In this document: in pieces, positions 21,001 through 33,870 of the stretch
Position numbering within the stretch: the first letter of the stretch is position 1
Layout of the letters: every line of letters begins with the position of its first letter
NCBI GenBank assembly: GCA_038503035.1
Contig: JAVSML010025213.1
Span: 62,001 to 126,000, forward strand
Reading direction: 5' to 3'
From: Crocodylus rhombifer
Taxonomy: Eukaryota > Chordata > Crocodylia > Crocodylidae
DNA length: 64,000 nucleotides
The notes under the pieces: model-generated
Told to the model about the DNA's origin: nothing
What the model saw: the letters and a program-made list of their open reading frames with translations, nothing else
The model's database searches: none
Made by a program: the position numbers and the translations under genes

Positions 21001-21544
21001 TGCCCAGGCTCAACCCCTTGGTTTCTTATTCCTTGGATTCCTTGGAATGTGCTAATTATATTAGGTGGTCAGATCTTCTTATGTCTGACCTTTAAAAAAA
21101 ACCTGTTAGATCAGCTAATCTTGTAGTTTTGCTTATTTTTGGGGCCCAGTCAGTACCATGATCAGTGCAAACAGTTAGATTCAACACTTTGGTTAAATTA
21201 TGACAGAAAAATTCCACTTGTGGGTTGCAAACTTGCAAGCTTTGCATTAGCTAATCTTAACAGCTAGACAATTTCCTGGATATCTCCAAGAACATATATT
21301 TATTGCTCATGATAGTAACCCCTCTGGTTCTGGCCACCACAGCAGTAGACCATACTGATGGTTCTGCGAAGTAGCATGTACAGAGAGCACACCTGGAGAT
21401 GTAACTTAGTTTCAAGTTATCTCTGTGGGACAAAATTGAATAAAGAAAAAGTGTTTTGACCAGCGGCATAATCTATTCAGAGTTTGCAATCCATCAGCCG
21501 TAGTCTAATAACGTTCCCCATTGCTTTGTGTCTCAGATCACATG

Positions 21545-22190
21545 GACCATGTCTAGATGAAATGAGAGGTGTATGTGCATGACACTTTAAAGTGGGCTAA
21601 ATGGTTTTGCACTGCTTTAGTGGTGTTGGTGTTTGCACACCTTGGTGGCATATTGCACATTAATTCCAGCTGGTGTAGGAAATTCATTGGCATAATGCAC
21701 CTTAAATGACTTGGGGTGCAGCAAACTAAAACTCCTTTGAGGAGTTTCTGCCCCTATAGCCATGGAGTGAAGTACCCAGCTCCATACAGCTCCATGGCTC
21801 TGCAGGAAGCCCTGCAGGCAGCCTGACAGCAGCCCGGGAAAGCAGGCTCCGCCCAAGAAAAGCAGTGAGCCTGATCTTTTTTTTTTTCCCCCTTGGAGCC
21901 TGCCTATTTACCTGTACTGCTTCCCTTCACGGCAGAGGTGCCCCCTGGGACTGACTGAGGTGGGTGTCTGGGTGTGGGTGCCACCTGTGGGGGGGCTGCT
22001 GCCACCATGGAGGGAAGCACCAGTCCCCCACTTCCCAGCCTAGGGGCCACTTGGCCTGCTGGCAGCTCATCCTCCTCACCCCATCAGAGAGACAGGAAAG
22101 TCAGCAGAGTGTGTGCATGACATGGGAGTTTAATCAACCCTAAATTGAAGCAGTGTTTTTTAAAACCCACTGCTTCAATTTAGGGCCCCC
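21545..22190. repeat. Repeat-like segment, possible inverted-repeat element
   Basis: It begins with 'GACCATGTCTAGATGA', similar to the CTACA-containing ends of other elements here. A short perfect hairpin near its right end pairs 'TAAATTGAAGCAGTG' with 'CACTGCTTCAATTTA' (22141-22182). There is a T-run at 21878. No coding content is seen. Element bounds are a guess. Confidence 0.35.
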
Positions 22191-22194
22191 TCAG

Positions 22195-22372
22195 TAATTT
22201 AGTCACAACACTTCTCTGAGGTAGGAAAATTACTGTGATCTCCGTTTTAAGGATTAAGAACTGAGGTAAAGTAAAACTAAATCACTCATCCAACATCACT
22301 TAGGAAGTTGTCAGATTGAAAGTCTGAATTCAGGTCTTCCAAATCCCAGTTTACAGTCTGAACCACTGGATA
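22195..22372 (-). mobile_element. MIR / CORE-SINE relic
   Basis: In this orientation the order of words matches a reversed MIR: an 'ATCTCCGTTTTAAGGATTAAG' region (fraction-counting tail), 'CTGAGGTAAAGTAAA', 'CACTTAGGAAGTTG', 'AATTCAGGTCTTCCAAATC' and 'GTCTGAACCACTGGAT'. This is the tRNA-derived head (B-box side) at the right and the CORE region in the middle. The copy is old and diverged. MIR-type SINEs are ancient in amniotes. Confidence 0.65.
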
Positions 22373-22742
22373 ATTTCTCAGGTCTGTTACAATACAGTTT
22401 AATCACATGAACTTACCCTTACATAGTTAAGTACAAGCCTATTCAACCTGGCTTGTACCTGAAAATTTGTCAACAAAGAAGTTAGGTGGGTCCTTTTTCT
22501 TTTTGCTGATTTTTGTGACCTAGCCTTTCCAGCCTATTACAGAAGTAAATACACTAACGGTTTTTGTTGGTGTGAGTGGGATCAAATAGTTGGTTATCTA
22601 AGTACATAAAAGGTAAAATAGGATCTAGCCCTAAATGTCTAATGTGTCTTTTCAATACAGAATCCCCAAGTAAAATCAGGATATTTTCCTTAACATTTTT
22701 CCTGAGAAATCTCATTCTTCCTGAGAAATCAGGGCAATCAGC

Positions 22743-23088
22743 TAGTTACCCTAGGCTCCAATACATGAATGCACGGAGCCTGGGAAAAAAGCAGGAAAAA
22801 TCGGAAGTCCTTGTACAGTCACAGAACTATGACATGATTGGAATAACAGAGACTTGGTGTGAGCTCACATGCCTGGAGTACTGTTATGGATGGTGCAAAC
22901 TGTTCAGAAAGGATAGGCAGGGGAGAATAGGAAGAGGAGTTGCACTATATGTAAAAGAGCCATATGGTTGCTCAGAGCTCCAGTATGAAACTGGAGATAG
23001 GCCCATTGAAAGTCTCTGGGTTAGAGTCAGAGGAGATAGCAACAAGGGTGACATTGTGATGGGGGTCTGCTATAGACCACCAGACTAG
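22743..23088 (+). pseudogene. CR1 ORF2 endonuclease fragment, copy C
   Basis: The frame carries YMNARSLGKKQ, IGITETW with the catalytic Glu, GRGVALYVKE, ESLWVRVRG and VMGVCYRPPD, the first half of the CR1 endonuclease. A stop follows at 23086. Downstream the GDFNHPGI-type block and a 'SSNHEMIEF'-like block are visible in shifted frames (about 23160-23390). Residues before YMNARS are unrelated upstream sequence. Confidence 0.8.
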
Positions 23089-24180
23089 GAGGAAGTGGTG
23101 GATGAAGATTTTTCAAACAGCTGGCAGAAGTTTCCTGATCACAGGCCCTGGTTCTCATGGGGGACTTCAATCACCCTGGCATCTGCTGAGAGGGCAATAC
23201 AGCAGTGCACAGGCAATCCAAGAAGTTTTTGGAGAGCGTTGGGGACAAATTCCTAGTGCAAGTGCCGGAGTGGCCAACTAGGGGTTGTGCTCATCTTGAC
23301 CTGCTGCTCACAAACAGGGAAGAATTGGTGGGGAATGTACTAGTAGATGGCACTTGGGCAGCAGCAACCATGAGATGATTGAATTCAGGATCCTGAGGAA
23401 GGGAAGGATAGAGAGCAGCAGAAAAGGATTTCAGAAAAGGAGACTTTGACTTGCTCAGGGAACTCATGGGCAGGATCCCCTGGGAAGCCAGACTAATGGT
23501 GAGAGGAGTCCAGGAGAGCTGGCTGTATTTAAAGAAGCCTCACTGAGAGTGCAGGAGCAAACTATCCCAATGTGCAGGAAGACTAGCAAGTATGGCAGAA
23601 GAGCAGCTTAGCTTAGCAGGGAACTCTTCAGTGAGATAAATCACAAAAAGGAAGCTTGTAAGAAGTGGAAACTTGGACAAACAACCAGGGAGGAAAATAA
23701 AAGTATTGCTCGGGCATGCAGGGACAAAGTCTGGAAAGCCAAAGTGTAATTGGAGTTGCAGCTAGCAAGGGATGTGAAGGGTAACAAGAAGGTTTTCTAC
23801 AAGTATGTCATCACCAAGAGGAAGATCATGGAAAATGTGAGTCTTTTACTGAGTGGGGAGGCAGCTTCGTGACAGAGGATGCAGAAAAGGCTGAAGTACT
23901 CAGTGCCCTTTTCACCTCAGCCTTCACAGGCAGGGTCAACTCCAAGACTACTGTATCAGGTAGCACAGTTTAGGGAGTAAGTTGGCAGCCAGCAGTGGTG
24001 AAAGAACAGGTTAGGGACTATTTAGAAAAGATGGACATATACAAATATCTAGGGCCGGACAGAATACACCCGAGCACGATGAGGGAGTTGGCTGATGTGA
24101 TTGCAGAGTCACTGGCCATCATCTTTGAAAACTGATGGCAATCAGGAGAGGTCCCGGGTGGCTGGGAAAGGGAAAATATA

Positions 24181-24504
24181 GTGCCCATATATAAGAGATG
24201 GAAAAAGGAGGATCCCAGGAACTATAGAGCAGTCAGCTTCACCTCAGCCAGCTGGAAAAATCATGGAGCAGGTTCTCAAGAGATTAGAAGCAGTCAGCAT
24301 GGATTCACCAAGGGTAAGTCATGCCTGACCAACCTGATTGACTTCTATGATGACATGACTGGCTTTGTGGATGTGGGGAGAGCAGCGGGTGTGGTGCACC
24401 TTGATTTTAGCAAGGCTTTTGACATGGTCTCCCACAACATTCTTGCAGGCAAGCTTAAGAAGTATGGGTTGGATGAACAGACTGTAAGGTGGATAGAAAA
24501 ATAG
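24181..24504 (+). pseudogene. CR1 ORF2 reverse transcriptase fragment, copy C
   Basis: This fragment includes VPIYKR, NYRAVSFTS, KGKSCLTNLIDFYDD and motif A as HLDFSKAFDMVSH with the catalytic Asp kept. It stops after about 107 residues. The following motif B region (GVPQES-like, about 24575) and an FEDD-like version of motif C (about 24637) are in other frames. It is non-functional. Confidence 0.82.
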
Positions 24505-25118
24505 CTGGATCATTGGGCTTAGAAGGTAGTAGTCAATGGCTCAATGTCTAGTTGGCAGCTGGTATCAGGTGGAGTGCCCCAGGAGTCAGACCTGGGGCCG
24601 CTATTGTTCAGTATCTTCATCAGTGATTAGCAAGTTTGAGGATGACAACAATTTGGGGGGAGTAGTAGATAGGCTGGAGGGTAGGGTTAGGAGTCAGAGA
24701 GACCTAGACAAATTGGAGGATTGAATCAAAGGAAATCTTATGAGGTTCAATAAGGACAAGTTCAAAGGTCTGCACTTAGGACGGAAGAGTACCATGCTCC
24801 AATACAGGTTGGGGCTGACTGGTTAGGCAGAAGCCCTGCAGAAAAGCACTTGGGGGTTACAGCTGACAATAAGCTGAATATGAACCAACAGTGTGCCCTG
24901 GTTGCCAAGAATGCCAACTGGGCTGCATCAGTAAGAATGCTACCAGCAGATGAAGGGAAGTGATTATTCTCCTCTACTCAGCACTGGTGAGGCCACATCT
25001 GGAGTACTATGTCCAGTTTTTGGCCCCACTACTACAGAAAGGATGTGGCCAAATTGGAGACTCCAGCGGAGGGCAATGAAAGTGGCTAGGGGACTGGGGC
25101 ACATGACTTCTGAGGGGG

Positions 25119-25469
25119 ATGCTTAGGGAACTGGGTTTATTGAGTCTGGAAAAGAGAAGACTGAGAAAGGATTTAATAGCAGCCTTCAGCTACCTGGAGG
25201 GTGGTTCCAGAGAGGATGGAGCTAGACTGTTCTCAGTGGTGGCAGACAACAGAACAAGGAGCAATGGTCTCAAGTTGCAGCAAGGGAGCTTTAGGTTTGA
25301 TATTCAAAGAAACTTTCTCACTAGGAGGGTAGTAAAGCACTGGAGCAGGCTACCCAGAGAGGTTGTGGAATCTCCATCCTTGAAGGTTTTTAACCCCAGG
25401 CTAGCCTTGGTTAGGATGATCTTAGTTGGTGATGGTCTTGCTTTGAGAAGGGAGTTGGACCAGATGTGA
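25119..25469 (+). pseudogene. CR1 ORF2 C-terminal fragment, copy C
   Basis: A 116-residue frame starting LRELGLLSLEKRRLRKDLI, followed by the CR1 C-terminal pattern SNGLKLQQGSFRFDIQRNFLTRRVVKHWSRLPREVV. It reaches the end of ORF2 just before the 3' tail. Confidence 0.82.
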
Positions 25470-25511
25470 CCTCCTGAGGTACCTTCCAACCCTTTCTATG
25501 ATTCTATGATT

Positions 25512-27292
25512 TTTATTGGATATGAATATGAATCAAAACTCATGATCCAAAAATGAAATATTGTGCTCAGGACAGATATTTGAAAGCTATGTCCTTTCCT
25601 TTGTAACCAAATCACCCGATCTAGATATTAAGGGTTGAAGATCCTTAGCTAGTATAAACTGTCATAGTTTCATTGGTGTGCTGTTTAAGATCTTGATCAG
25701 GATTTATATTTTCATTGAAGTTATTTCCCTCCAGCCATTCTTTCTGCCTTCCTTTTATAAAAACAATTGAACAAACAATGAAAAATCTTGTCTATATGTA
25801 TATGTATCTGAGTGAAGGACTCTAGGCTTTCAGAATAAAACTCCTTCAACTCTGTGATATGTAAAAGAAAAACAAACCAAAACACTCATCTTCTCCTTAA
25901 TTCCAACAGATGACATTATGGAAAGTTCATTTAATAAACTAAGTGAGAGCCCTTTTATGAAGCTGGTTCTCTATCAAGCTCCAGTATTTTATTAGCTTCA
26001 TTCTGAATAGCAGATGATAACTTGGTTTCAGAATTTATTTTCTTATTATACATGCATTGCAAAGTATAATATCAGAAGTATTCTCAGCAGAAAGTTTGCT
26101 TTGCATTTTTCTGGAAGGGACAGCTGGAAAATGTTTTCTGCAGTAGCAAGTGCTGCATATGGAGTTACATTTAGAAATGAGAGAAACCCACCGTTCAGCA
26201 ACAGAAGATTTTAAAGTTTACATGCAATTGCTGGTCCCCTTATTTGTTATGTACTGCAGTGTTCTTAAAGAAAAATAAACAAAAACAACCCCCCCATCAA
26301 AAAACAAAACTGAAGAGATACCATTTTAACTAAACTAGCATTTGAACATTTAATTACCATATGAACAACTCTGCCTTCCACACTTTGCTTTGTATCAATT
26401 GATCACAATTTACTTTTTGCCATTCTCAGAGCCTCTTCAGTGCTCTTTTTACTCTTCAGTGCTCTTAACATTCAGCTTTCACTTCCTGGATGACATCCAA
26501 AAACACAAAGTGACAGTTGTTTTCCAAGTTATAAACACAGCATTGAATCCATTAAAGACTCTTCTGCTGTTTCTTCTGTGACTTCAGCTGTTATGTCACT
26601 GAAAGAGCCAGTCAAAGTTCCTTCGCTTCTCAAGAATGTAATACTTCATGGCTCATTTGAAATAGCATCTCCACAAAGAAAAGTTTTACAACAGAAGCTA
26701 AATGTAGCATCTTTGGTTCACATCTGGCAGTTTGTGATATAAAGCAAATAAGGATGGAGACTGTTATTCCCCAGATCATTTATGCAAAGGAACACAGCCT
26801 AAGCAACAGTGACTTGAAGTACTGTAGTTTTCATGCTAGAAGGTGTTGGCTTTAAATTCTGTGTTTCTGTTGCCAAGTTCCTAAAATGGATAATGATCTT
26901 TTCATTCTCTTCTTTTGATTCCACTTAGTTCATGATCAAACTTCCATAAATTTGGAGAAATCAGCAGTGACAAAGAGTATGCATGTATTCAGACAATCTG
27001 TGGTTTAGTTAGAAAGACTGAACAAACAGAAGGAGATCTGGTCTTCGGGAAGCAGCATCACTGCATCCCTTTATTTTTCCTCACCTGCTTGAAGATCATT
27101 CGCCATGAGTTCTTTACAGTCAGAAAAGGACAGTCCAGTATGTCAGTCATGTAGATCAAACAGAATCCATCGACTGCAATGCAATGAATGCCAGTGGCAT
27201 GCACTACATGGAACTGACTAATATGAATATTTGGGCAAATGAACTTTATACCCATACAAATAATGGCCCTAACAATACTCAGATGCTCTTAG
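25512..27292. other. AT-rich non-coding stretch
   Basis: No gene or clear repeat is seen. A C-run flanked by A-rich sequence lies at 26280-26310. Confidence 0.4.
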
Positions 27293-27710
27293 TGGGCATA
27301 TCTACATATGTATTTACTCGCGCATAAACTTAATGCGCTCTTGCTTAAGGGTCATTAAAGCAATTTAGGTGTGTGTGTGTACACGTGGATGTGCTAATGC
27401 GCATTAAGGGCCATTAAATTTAGACACAAATAGCTACATTGCATTAGTGCACATGCAGATACACTAATGTGCATTAATGTGGTGTTTATCCATTGATGCA
27501 CACCATGTAAATGCACATTAGCATATTTACATGTGTGCTAATGCAACTTAGCTATTCAGGCCTATGTTTGACATCTGCTTTATGCAGGTAGCAAATTTAG
27601 CCTCACATAACCTTAAAGCACCGTATTGAAGGCACATTAAGGGTGCATGAGTATAGACAAATGGCACTTTTAGGCGAAGCCTGCTTAAAAGGCAAGTGTA
27701 GACGCACCCA
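27293..27710. mobile_element. Inverted-repeat element, 'GGGCAYATCTACAC' type, copy 2
   Basis: It begins TGGGCATATCTACATATG and ends AAGTGTAGACGCACCCA. The interior holds many 'TAATGCGCATTA'-like palindromic words, as in the copy at 3023. It is 418 bp and non-coding. Confidence 0.7.
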
Positions 27711-28025
27711 GTATCTTTTCCCTTTTACTCTTAAAAATGTTCTCTTGCTTTCTGAAATGATGAGATGGAAATCTGATCACACAGGTCCCTAAAAATAGAA
27801 GATACAAACCAAAGTGAATATATAATAGAGAAGCATTCTAAACTGACTGAGGAAAGAACACATCTGCTTGATAGATCCAGTCTACTATGAAACGTGGTAT
27901 TAAGATCACTAGGACTTGGTTTGAGGAACAGTTCCTGAATTAAGAATAAATTGTTTGCTTGTAAGAATCAGAAAGGAGATAGCTAAGGACAAGGTATGTT
28001 ACCTTTTACTTCTATTGGTCTATTT

Positions 28026-28429
28026 CAGTGATGCTCAACCTTCTGGCCCCACAGGCCAGGTGAGAAACACAAGTCCAATCTGTGGACTCAACTGGGACAT
28101 GGGGCCACACACTGCCCCCTCCTACATTTTGTGTGCTGAGAGTGGGCCCCCAAGGACCAGTAATGCCCCCTCCCAGCTCCCCACTCTTAGATTGGGCCCT
28201 GGGGACCAGAGTTGCCCCTGCCTGGCCCTGTGCACTGGGATCAGACTAGGATCCAGCATGCTGGACTTAGGGCTTCCTATGAATCTGAAGATTTGGCAGT
28301 AGGGGAGCAGTGATACTGCTGCCCTACCACCCCACTGCCAAATATCCAGACCTATGGGGAGTCCCACAGGTTGGTTGACATGGCACCATGGGACAATCTG
28401 GTCCATGGGCTGGATGTTGAGTGCTGCTG
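28026..28429. mobile_element. Non-autonomous hAT element with 8-bp target duplication
   Basis: The left end is CAGTGATGCTCAACCTTC and the right end is the reverse complement type GGATGTTGAGTGCTGCTG. The flanks are GTCTATTT (28018-28025) and GTCTATTC (28430-28437), 7 of 8 matching. Ends and duplication length are those of hAT elements. The 404-bp interior is GC-rich and has no transposase. Confidence 0.8.
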
Positions 28430-29554
28430 GTCTATTCTAAGGCGTTCTAAAACTGATTCTAGAGGTTTTACAATAGCTGCCACAATAAATCATATAACTG
28501 AAATGGTTTTATCTCATTGTATTAGGAGAAATATATATATATATATAGTATCTGGTCTTCTTCTCCCTAGGTTGTCTTCTCCTTAGTGGTTAGGAGAAAA
28601 TGTAGGTGGCAAACATCCAAGCTACCTCATCATTATACAAGTTAGCACTTTATGTGAATAAATAACAGAAGACTTGTGTTCCACTAAAGGCCCATCACCT
28701 CCTCAAAATACAGTTTAAATAAGAATTTAGGGTGTCTGGCCTTTCTCTGGCATCTTTTTCTGGAGTGAATTTTCCCTTACTGAAATCACATAGCATTTAT
28801 TTCAGTGATGCAAGTCATATATCTAAATCTACAAGGTAGGGTTAATAAAAAATGAGCTCAACAGGTAAAGAGCAAATAGCTCCTGCTAGGTAAAAGAACA
28901 ATTTCCAGCCTAGAAGATTAAAACAAGAAAGCAAGTAATACCTTTCCTTCCAGTTGAAATGCAATAATTTTCCTGAATCATAGTACTTGTTCTTTGTCAA
29001 TGTGATATTGCTACAGAAATAAAACTATTTCTCTGGAAATTATTGCAATCCCACCTATACATCTGTAATTCCTTCTTGGTATTATAGCTAGGAGGTAACA
29101 TCAATGGCGTAAGGTCTCCATTAGATCTTCTTCATAATAGCACACTGCTAAGATGGAAAGAGTGATTATCCAAGATGCCATTACATGCACATTAGCTGGT
29201 TCTAGAGATACAGATTCTGTTTCTCCAATACAAAAGATAATGCCTTTAAAACAAGGGTAAATCTTGCAGTCTGACATTCTAGGACTAGGTCTGCCAGTAG
29301 GTGAGTACTGACCCATTTATCAATGAAACTAAAGTGAAATAAGTGTTGATTTGGGGTTTTTTTTATTGGAGTACACATGTCCAAAGGAAAATATAATAGT
29401 GCAGAAAGTTCAGGAGTTAAATAGATTGTTGCTCATCCAGCTCAAAAAAGAAAGCTGAAGAAAAACTTAAACGGAGATGTGTGACTGGGAATCTTGGCAC
29501 CCTGTGGGTAAAGGAATTCTGAATGGGGAGAATATTACCAGGGATTAAAAAAGA
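28430..29554. other. AT-rich non-coding stretch
   Basis: A short (AT)n run lies at 28530-28547. No gene is seen. Confidence 0.4.
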
Positions 29555-29790
29555 TGTTGGAGGCTGCTGTTGCACAGGGTCCCCATACACCTGTGCTTTA
29601 GGGTTATGCGAAGCTTCAGTCCCTGATTCAATTTGGCAGAGATTCAGCCCGATTGGGTGGCTGAATCTCTGAATCTGAAATGAATCAGAGGACCCTTTAG
29701 TCTCTCCAAATCCAATTGGAACCCTTTGAATCAATTTGGCAAGATTTGAAAAGATTTGGTGATTCAGACATAGACACAGCTTTAAATGTT
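29555..29790. repeat. Unclassified repeat with self-complementary words
   Basis: Contains several 'GATTCAG', 'CTGAATC', 'AATTTGG' and 'GAATCTCTGAATCTGAAA' words arranged in both orientations around the GATTGGGTGGCTGAATC motif. This looks like a diverged inverted-repeat element. I cannot classify it. Confidence 0.35.
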
Positions 29791-29989
29791 TTTTCTACAT
29801 ACTTCTAGGTGCCAGGTGGCTCATGAATACTGAGATGTTGGGGTGCATGGAGTGTCCCACAGAAGCACCGGGGGGGGGCGCTCCCCAAGCACTTCTGGTC
29901 CACTAATGGGTCCACTGGAGAGCACACTGGGGGCCCTTCCATGCCCCCCGGCACGGTGACTGGTGCCTCCTGGGTGTGTGTTCCAGACC

Positions 29990-32669
29990 TTGGGGGCTTG
30001 GACAGTAAAGAAATTCTTCCTTATGTCCAGCCTGAAATGGTCTTGCAGGAGTTTATGACCATTCGACCTTGTCATCCCTTGGGGCGCTCTGGTGAACAAA
30101 CGTTCCCCCAGATCCTGGTGGTCACCCCGAGAAACTTATAGGTGGCCAACAGATCACCCCTGAGCCTACGCTTTTCCAGGCTAAAGAGTCCCATGGCTCT
30201 CAGCCTGTCATCGTAAGATCTGTTTTCCTGACCTCTGATCATGCGCGTGGCTCTCCTCTGAACTCTCTCAAGCTTCTCCACATCCTTTCTGAATTGTGGA
30301 GCCCAAAACTGGATGCAGTACTCCAGCTGTGGCCTCACCAAGGCCGAGTACAAGGGGAGAATGACATCCCAGGATATGTTTGAGAAGCACCTATGGATGC
30401 AAGCCAGTGTTTTAGTCACTTTACTAGCTGCAGCATTGCATTGCAGGCTCATGTTCATCTTGTGGTCAATGATGACCCCCAAGTCACTTTCTTCCATAGT
30501 GCTAGCCAGTGTAGCACTGCTGAGCCTATAAGGATGCTGCAGATTTTTTCTCCCAAGGTGGAGAACCTTGCATTTTTTGGGGTTAAACACCATCAGGTTC
30601 TCATCCGTCCATTTGCTGAGCCTGTCCAGGTCAGCCTAGATCAGCTGCCTGTCTTCTAGTGTGGATGCTTTGCCCCAAGGTTTGGTGTTATCGGCGAACT
30701 TGGCCTGTCCGCTTCTGACTCCAATGTCCGCATCATTAATGAAGATGTTGAACAATATGGGTCCAAGGACAGAGCCTTGGGGGACCCCAATGGTTACAGG
30801 ACACCATGATGAGTGACTTCCATCAATTACTACCCTCTGGGTCTGACCACAGAGCCAGTTTCCCAGCCAGTGGATTGTGATGGACCCAAGGCTACAATTG
30901 GCCAGTTTCTCCAAGAGGTATCATGGGATACCAGATTGAAGGCTTTTTAGAAGGCAAGATATATGACATCTCTTCTCCCTTGTCCAGGTGATAGGTCACC
31001 TGGTCATAAAAGGAAATGAGATTGGTCAAGCAAGACCTACCTGCAACAAAACTGTGCTGGCTATCCCTTAGGAAAATTGGCATCGGCCAGTCCATTAAGG
31101 ATCGCCTCTTTATCTTTTCTAAGATCTTCCCTGGGATAGAAGTCAGGCTGATGGGCCTATAGTTAGCTGGATCCACTTTCCTCCCTTTCTTGAAGATAGG
31201 CACCACATTGGCCTTCTTCCAGTCTTTGGACACTTCACCGGAGTGCCAGGAGTTCTCAAAGATCCATGCCAGAGGCTGGGCTATGCTGCTTGCCAGCTCC
31301 TTGAGTACCCTAGATTGTCAGGGCCAGCCAACTTGAAGGTATTCAGCCTCTCAAGGTGTTCCTTCATGAGGTCAGCATTGATGAAGGGCAGGGGATCTCC
31401 CTCACCCAGACTTCCCTGTCCCATAGCAGGCATGGGCGTCCCATTGGACTAATGAAAGACCGACGCAAAATACCCATTTAATAGGTTAGCTTTTCATGGG
31501 TGTCAGTTGTCAGTTGCCCTATCAGTTTAGCAGGGGTCCAACGTTGCCCTTGCTTTTCCTTTGGCTCCCCACATATCTGAAAAAGGACTTTTTGTTGTCC
31601 TTGATGCTTGAAGTTAGTTGGAGTTCAGTTGCAGCCTTGGCTTTTCTGGTTTGCTCTGTGCAGGACTGGACCAGTACAGAATAAATCTCTTTGGAGGTGA
31701 ATTCCATCCTCCATCCTTTGTTGGCCTTTCTTTTTAACCTCAGGAGGTCTGCTAGATCCCTGGAGAGCCAGGGGGGCTGCTGTGCCCTCTTGCTGCCTTT
31801 CCTCTGAGGTGGAATAGAATTAGCTTGTACATTGAGAATCGCTCCCTTGAGGAGCAACCACTCTTACTGAATTCCCTCTCCCTGGGGTAGTGGTCCCTTA
31901 GGGTCTCAGTGACAAGCCTCCTGAGCTTGTCAAAGTCGGCTTTCCTGAAGTCAATATTTCTGAGCTGCTGACTAACTTGCCAGCTTTATGGTGAATGGTG
32001 AAGGTGATTAGCTCATGGTTGCTGTCACCCAGCTTCCCATCGATCACCAGGTTGCCGATTAGGTCATGCCCAGTAGCCAGTACCAGGTCGAGCAGCACTT
32101 TACCTCTTGTTGGCCTGTAGACTTCTTGAGTCAGGTAGAAGCCATCCATGCACGAGAGAAAGCTTTGCTACTTTTAGGATTTTGCTGAGTGGTCCTCCCA
32201 CGAGATGTCCGGGTAATTGAAGTCACCCATGACAGCCATGGTCCTGGAGTATGCGGCCTCAGCTAGTTCCCGGGTGAACTGCTGGTCAAGCTCTTGCTTT
32301 GAGTGGGAGGTTTGTAGTAGACTCCCACCGTTGTGTCCCCTGTGCTGTGTTCCCATGGATTTTAACCCGGAGGGTCTCTAATCATCCACCTTGGTCACCA
32401 ATATCAGCTTGCAGGGATGCGTAGCTTTCCTTAACATAGAAAGCTACACCCCCGCCCCTTTTTTCTACATGATCCCTCCTGTACAGGGTATAGCCATCTA
32501 TACCCATGGCCCTGTCATGGGTGGAGTCCCACCAGGTCTCTGTTTTCCCTATGACATCATAATTATTTGCATTAAGTAGGAGGACAAGCTCCTCCTGCTT
32601 ATATCCCAAGCTCCTGGCATTTGTGTACAGGCAGGTAAGTGTCCCCTTGGGGGCTCTTGCCTTGCCCAC
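29990..32669 (-). pseudogene. CR1 ORF2 remnant, copy D
   Basis: Frames at 32669-32382 (YTNARSLGYKQ, TETWWDS, RGGGVAFYVKE), 32356-32174 (GDFNYPDISWED), 32149-31898 (LGDSNHELITF), 31857-31522, 31233-30892 (VPIFKKGRKVDPANYRPISLTS), 30914-30636 (GVPQGSVLGPILFNIFIND, FADN for motif C) and 30593-30072 together cover ORF2 in order. The SDH motif reads SNH, as in copy B. Motif A is lost in a frameshift near 30950, and the second Asp of motif C is Asn. It is clearly dead. Confidence 0.88.
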
Positions 32670-32785
32670 AGATTGTACCAGGGCTTGGGCAGGGGTGGGG
32701 TGCCTTAAGTGCCTTGCCCTGCTGGTTTTGCAAGGGTTGCTCAGCTGGCCAGCAGTGGTGGTAGTCCTCCCGTCCCCCAGCGGAC

Positions 32786-33870
32786 TTAGTTTGAAGCCCA
32801 GTGGAGCAGGTCAGCCAGTCTGGTTGAGAAGAGCCTCCTCCTCAGGCGAGAGAGGTGGAGGCCATCTCTTCCCAGCAGCTCGCTGCCTCTCTCGCCAAAG
32901 AGTGGGCTGTGGTCATGGAAGCAAAAGCCTTCCCTATGATACCAGCGCCACAGTGTTTGGTTAACTACGTGGATCCTCCTCTCCCTCCTCAGCCCATAGC
33001 CCAAGACTGGGAGGATCAAAGAGAACATCACCTGTGCCCCCAAACCCTTTAGCCCCGCTCCTAAATCCCTGTAGCGCCTCATGACCCAGCTGGGATCGCT
33101 CCAAGCCATGTCATTGGTGCCCATGTGAATAAGGAGCATGGGATAGTGGTTTGTGGGCTGAAGGAGCTTAAGGATCCTCTCTGCAATGTCCTGGATGTGG
33201 ACCCCCTGGAAGCAGCAGACTTCTCGGGCTAAGGGGTTGGGGCAGCAGATTACCCCCTCAGGATGGAGTCTCCCACAACAAACACCTTACATTTTATCTT
33301 GGGGAGAGCGGAGATGGTAGCTGCAGTTGAGCCTGTGTTGCCTGTGGGATTGGCAACTCATCAGACTCTGCTGGAGCAGCAAAAGGTGCGTACCTGTTGC
33401 TAAGCTCCAGCGGGGCAGGGGCCTTGGTGCGGCGGGCCTTAGGGCCATTGACCATCTTGGTCCATGTCTCTGACTGGACAGTGGGAGGTCCCGGAGTCCT
33501 CTTTTGTCCTGGAGGGAGACGATGGTCTACCCTCCAGCTCCTGGGGGAGAAGGGCCTGGCAGTAGGAATCTATCTCCTTCTCACAGTCCCTGATGGCACT
33601 CAGTCTCTGGACTGTGGCCTGGAGCTCCTCCAGCTGGTGTGCCAGAGACCCCAAAAGGGAGCAGACCCCACAAGGGGAGGTGGCCATGCTCCCGGGCCCC
33701 AGGGCCTGAAAAATGGACAGGCAGCCCCCACAGCCAAAAGCCAGAAGCTCCATCTGCATGGAGCCTGGAACCATGGGCTCCGTCTGGGTGGCCGTCTCTG
33801 AGGTGCCAGAGGGGGGGCTGCAGAGCCCGAGGGGACCCTCAGGTTGTGGTGTGTGGCCATCTGTGGCATG
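32786..33870 (-). pseudogene. CR1 ORF1 remnant, copy D
   Basis: The N-terminal half (frame 33774-33439) keeps CGGC...CGVC and the coiled coil. The C-terminal half (33139-32786) keeps TNDMAWS, the helix, and the final GRDGLHLSRL block with Asp and His. The middle with the GDS nucleophile is in another frame around 33270-33290. Frameshifts separate the parts. Confidence 0.85.

Larger units (their letters stand above)
22743..25511 (+). mobile_element. CR1 LINE copy C, 5' truncated, old
   Basis: The plus-strand copy begins in the endonuclease domain (YMNARSLG at about 22760) and runs through reverse transcriptase to the 3' end with the CR1 terminal word 'TTCTATGA' repeated (25491-25509). It belongs to a different, more diverged subfamily than A, B and D. 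Stops and frameshifts break the frame many times. Confidence 0.9.
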
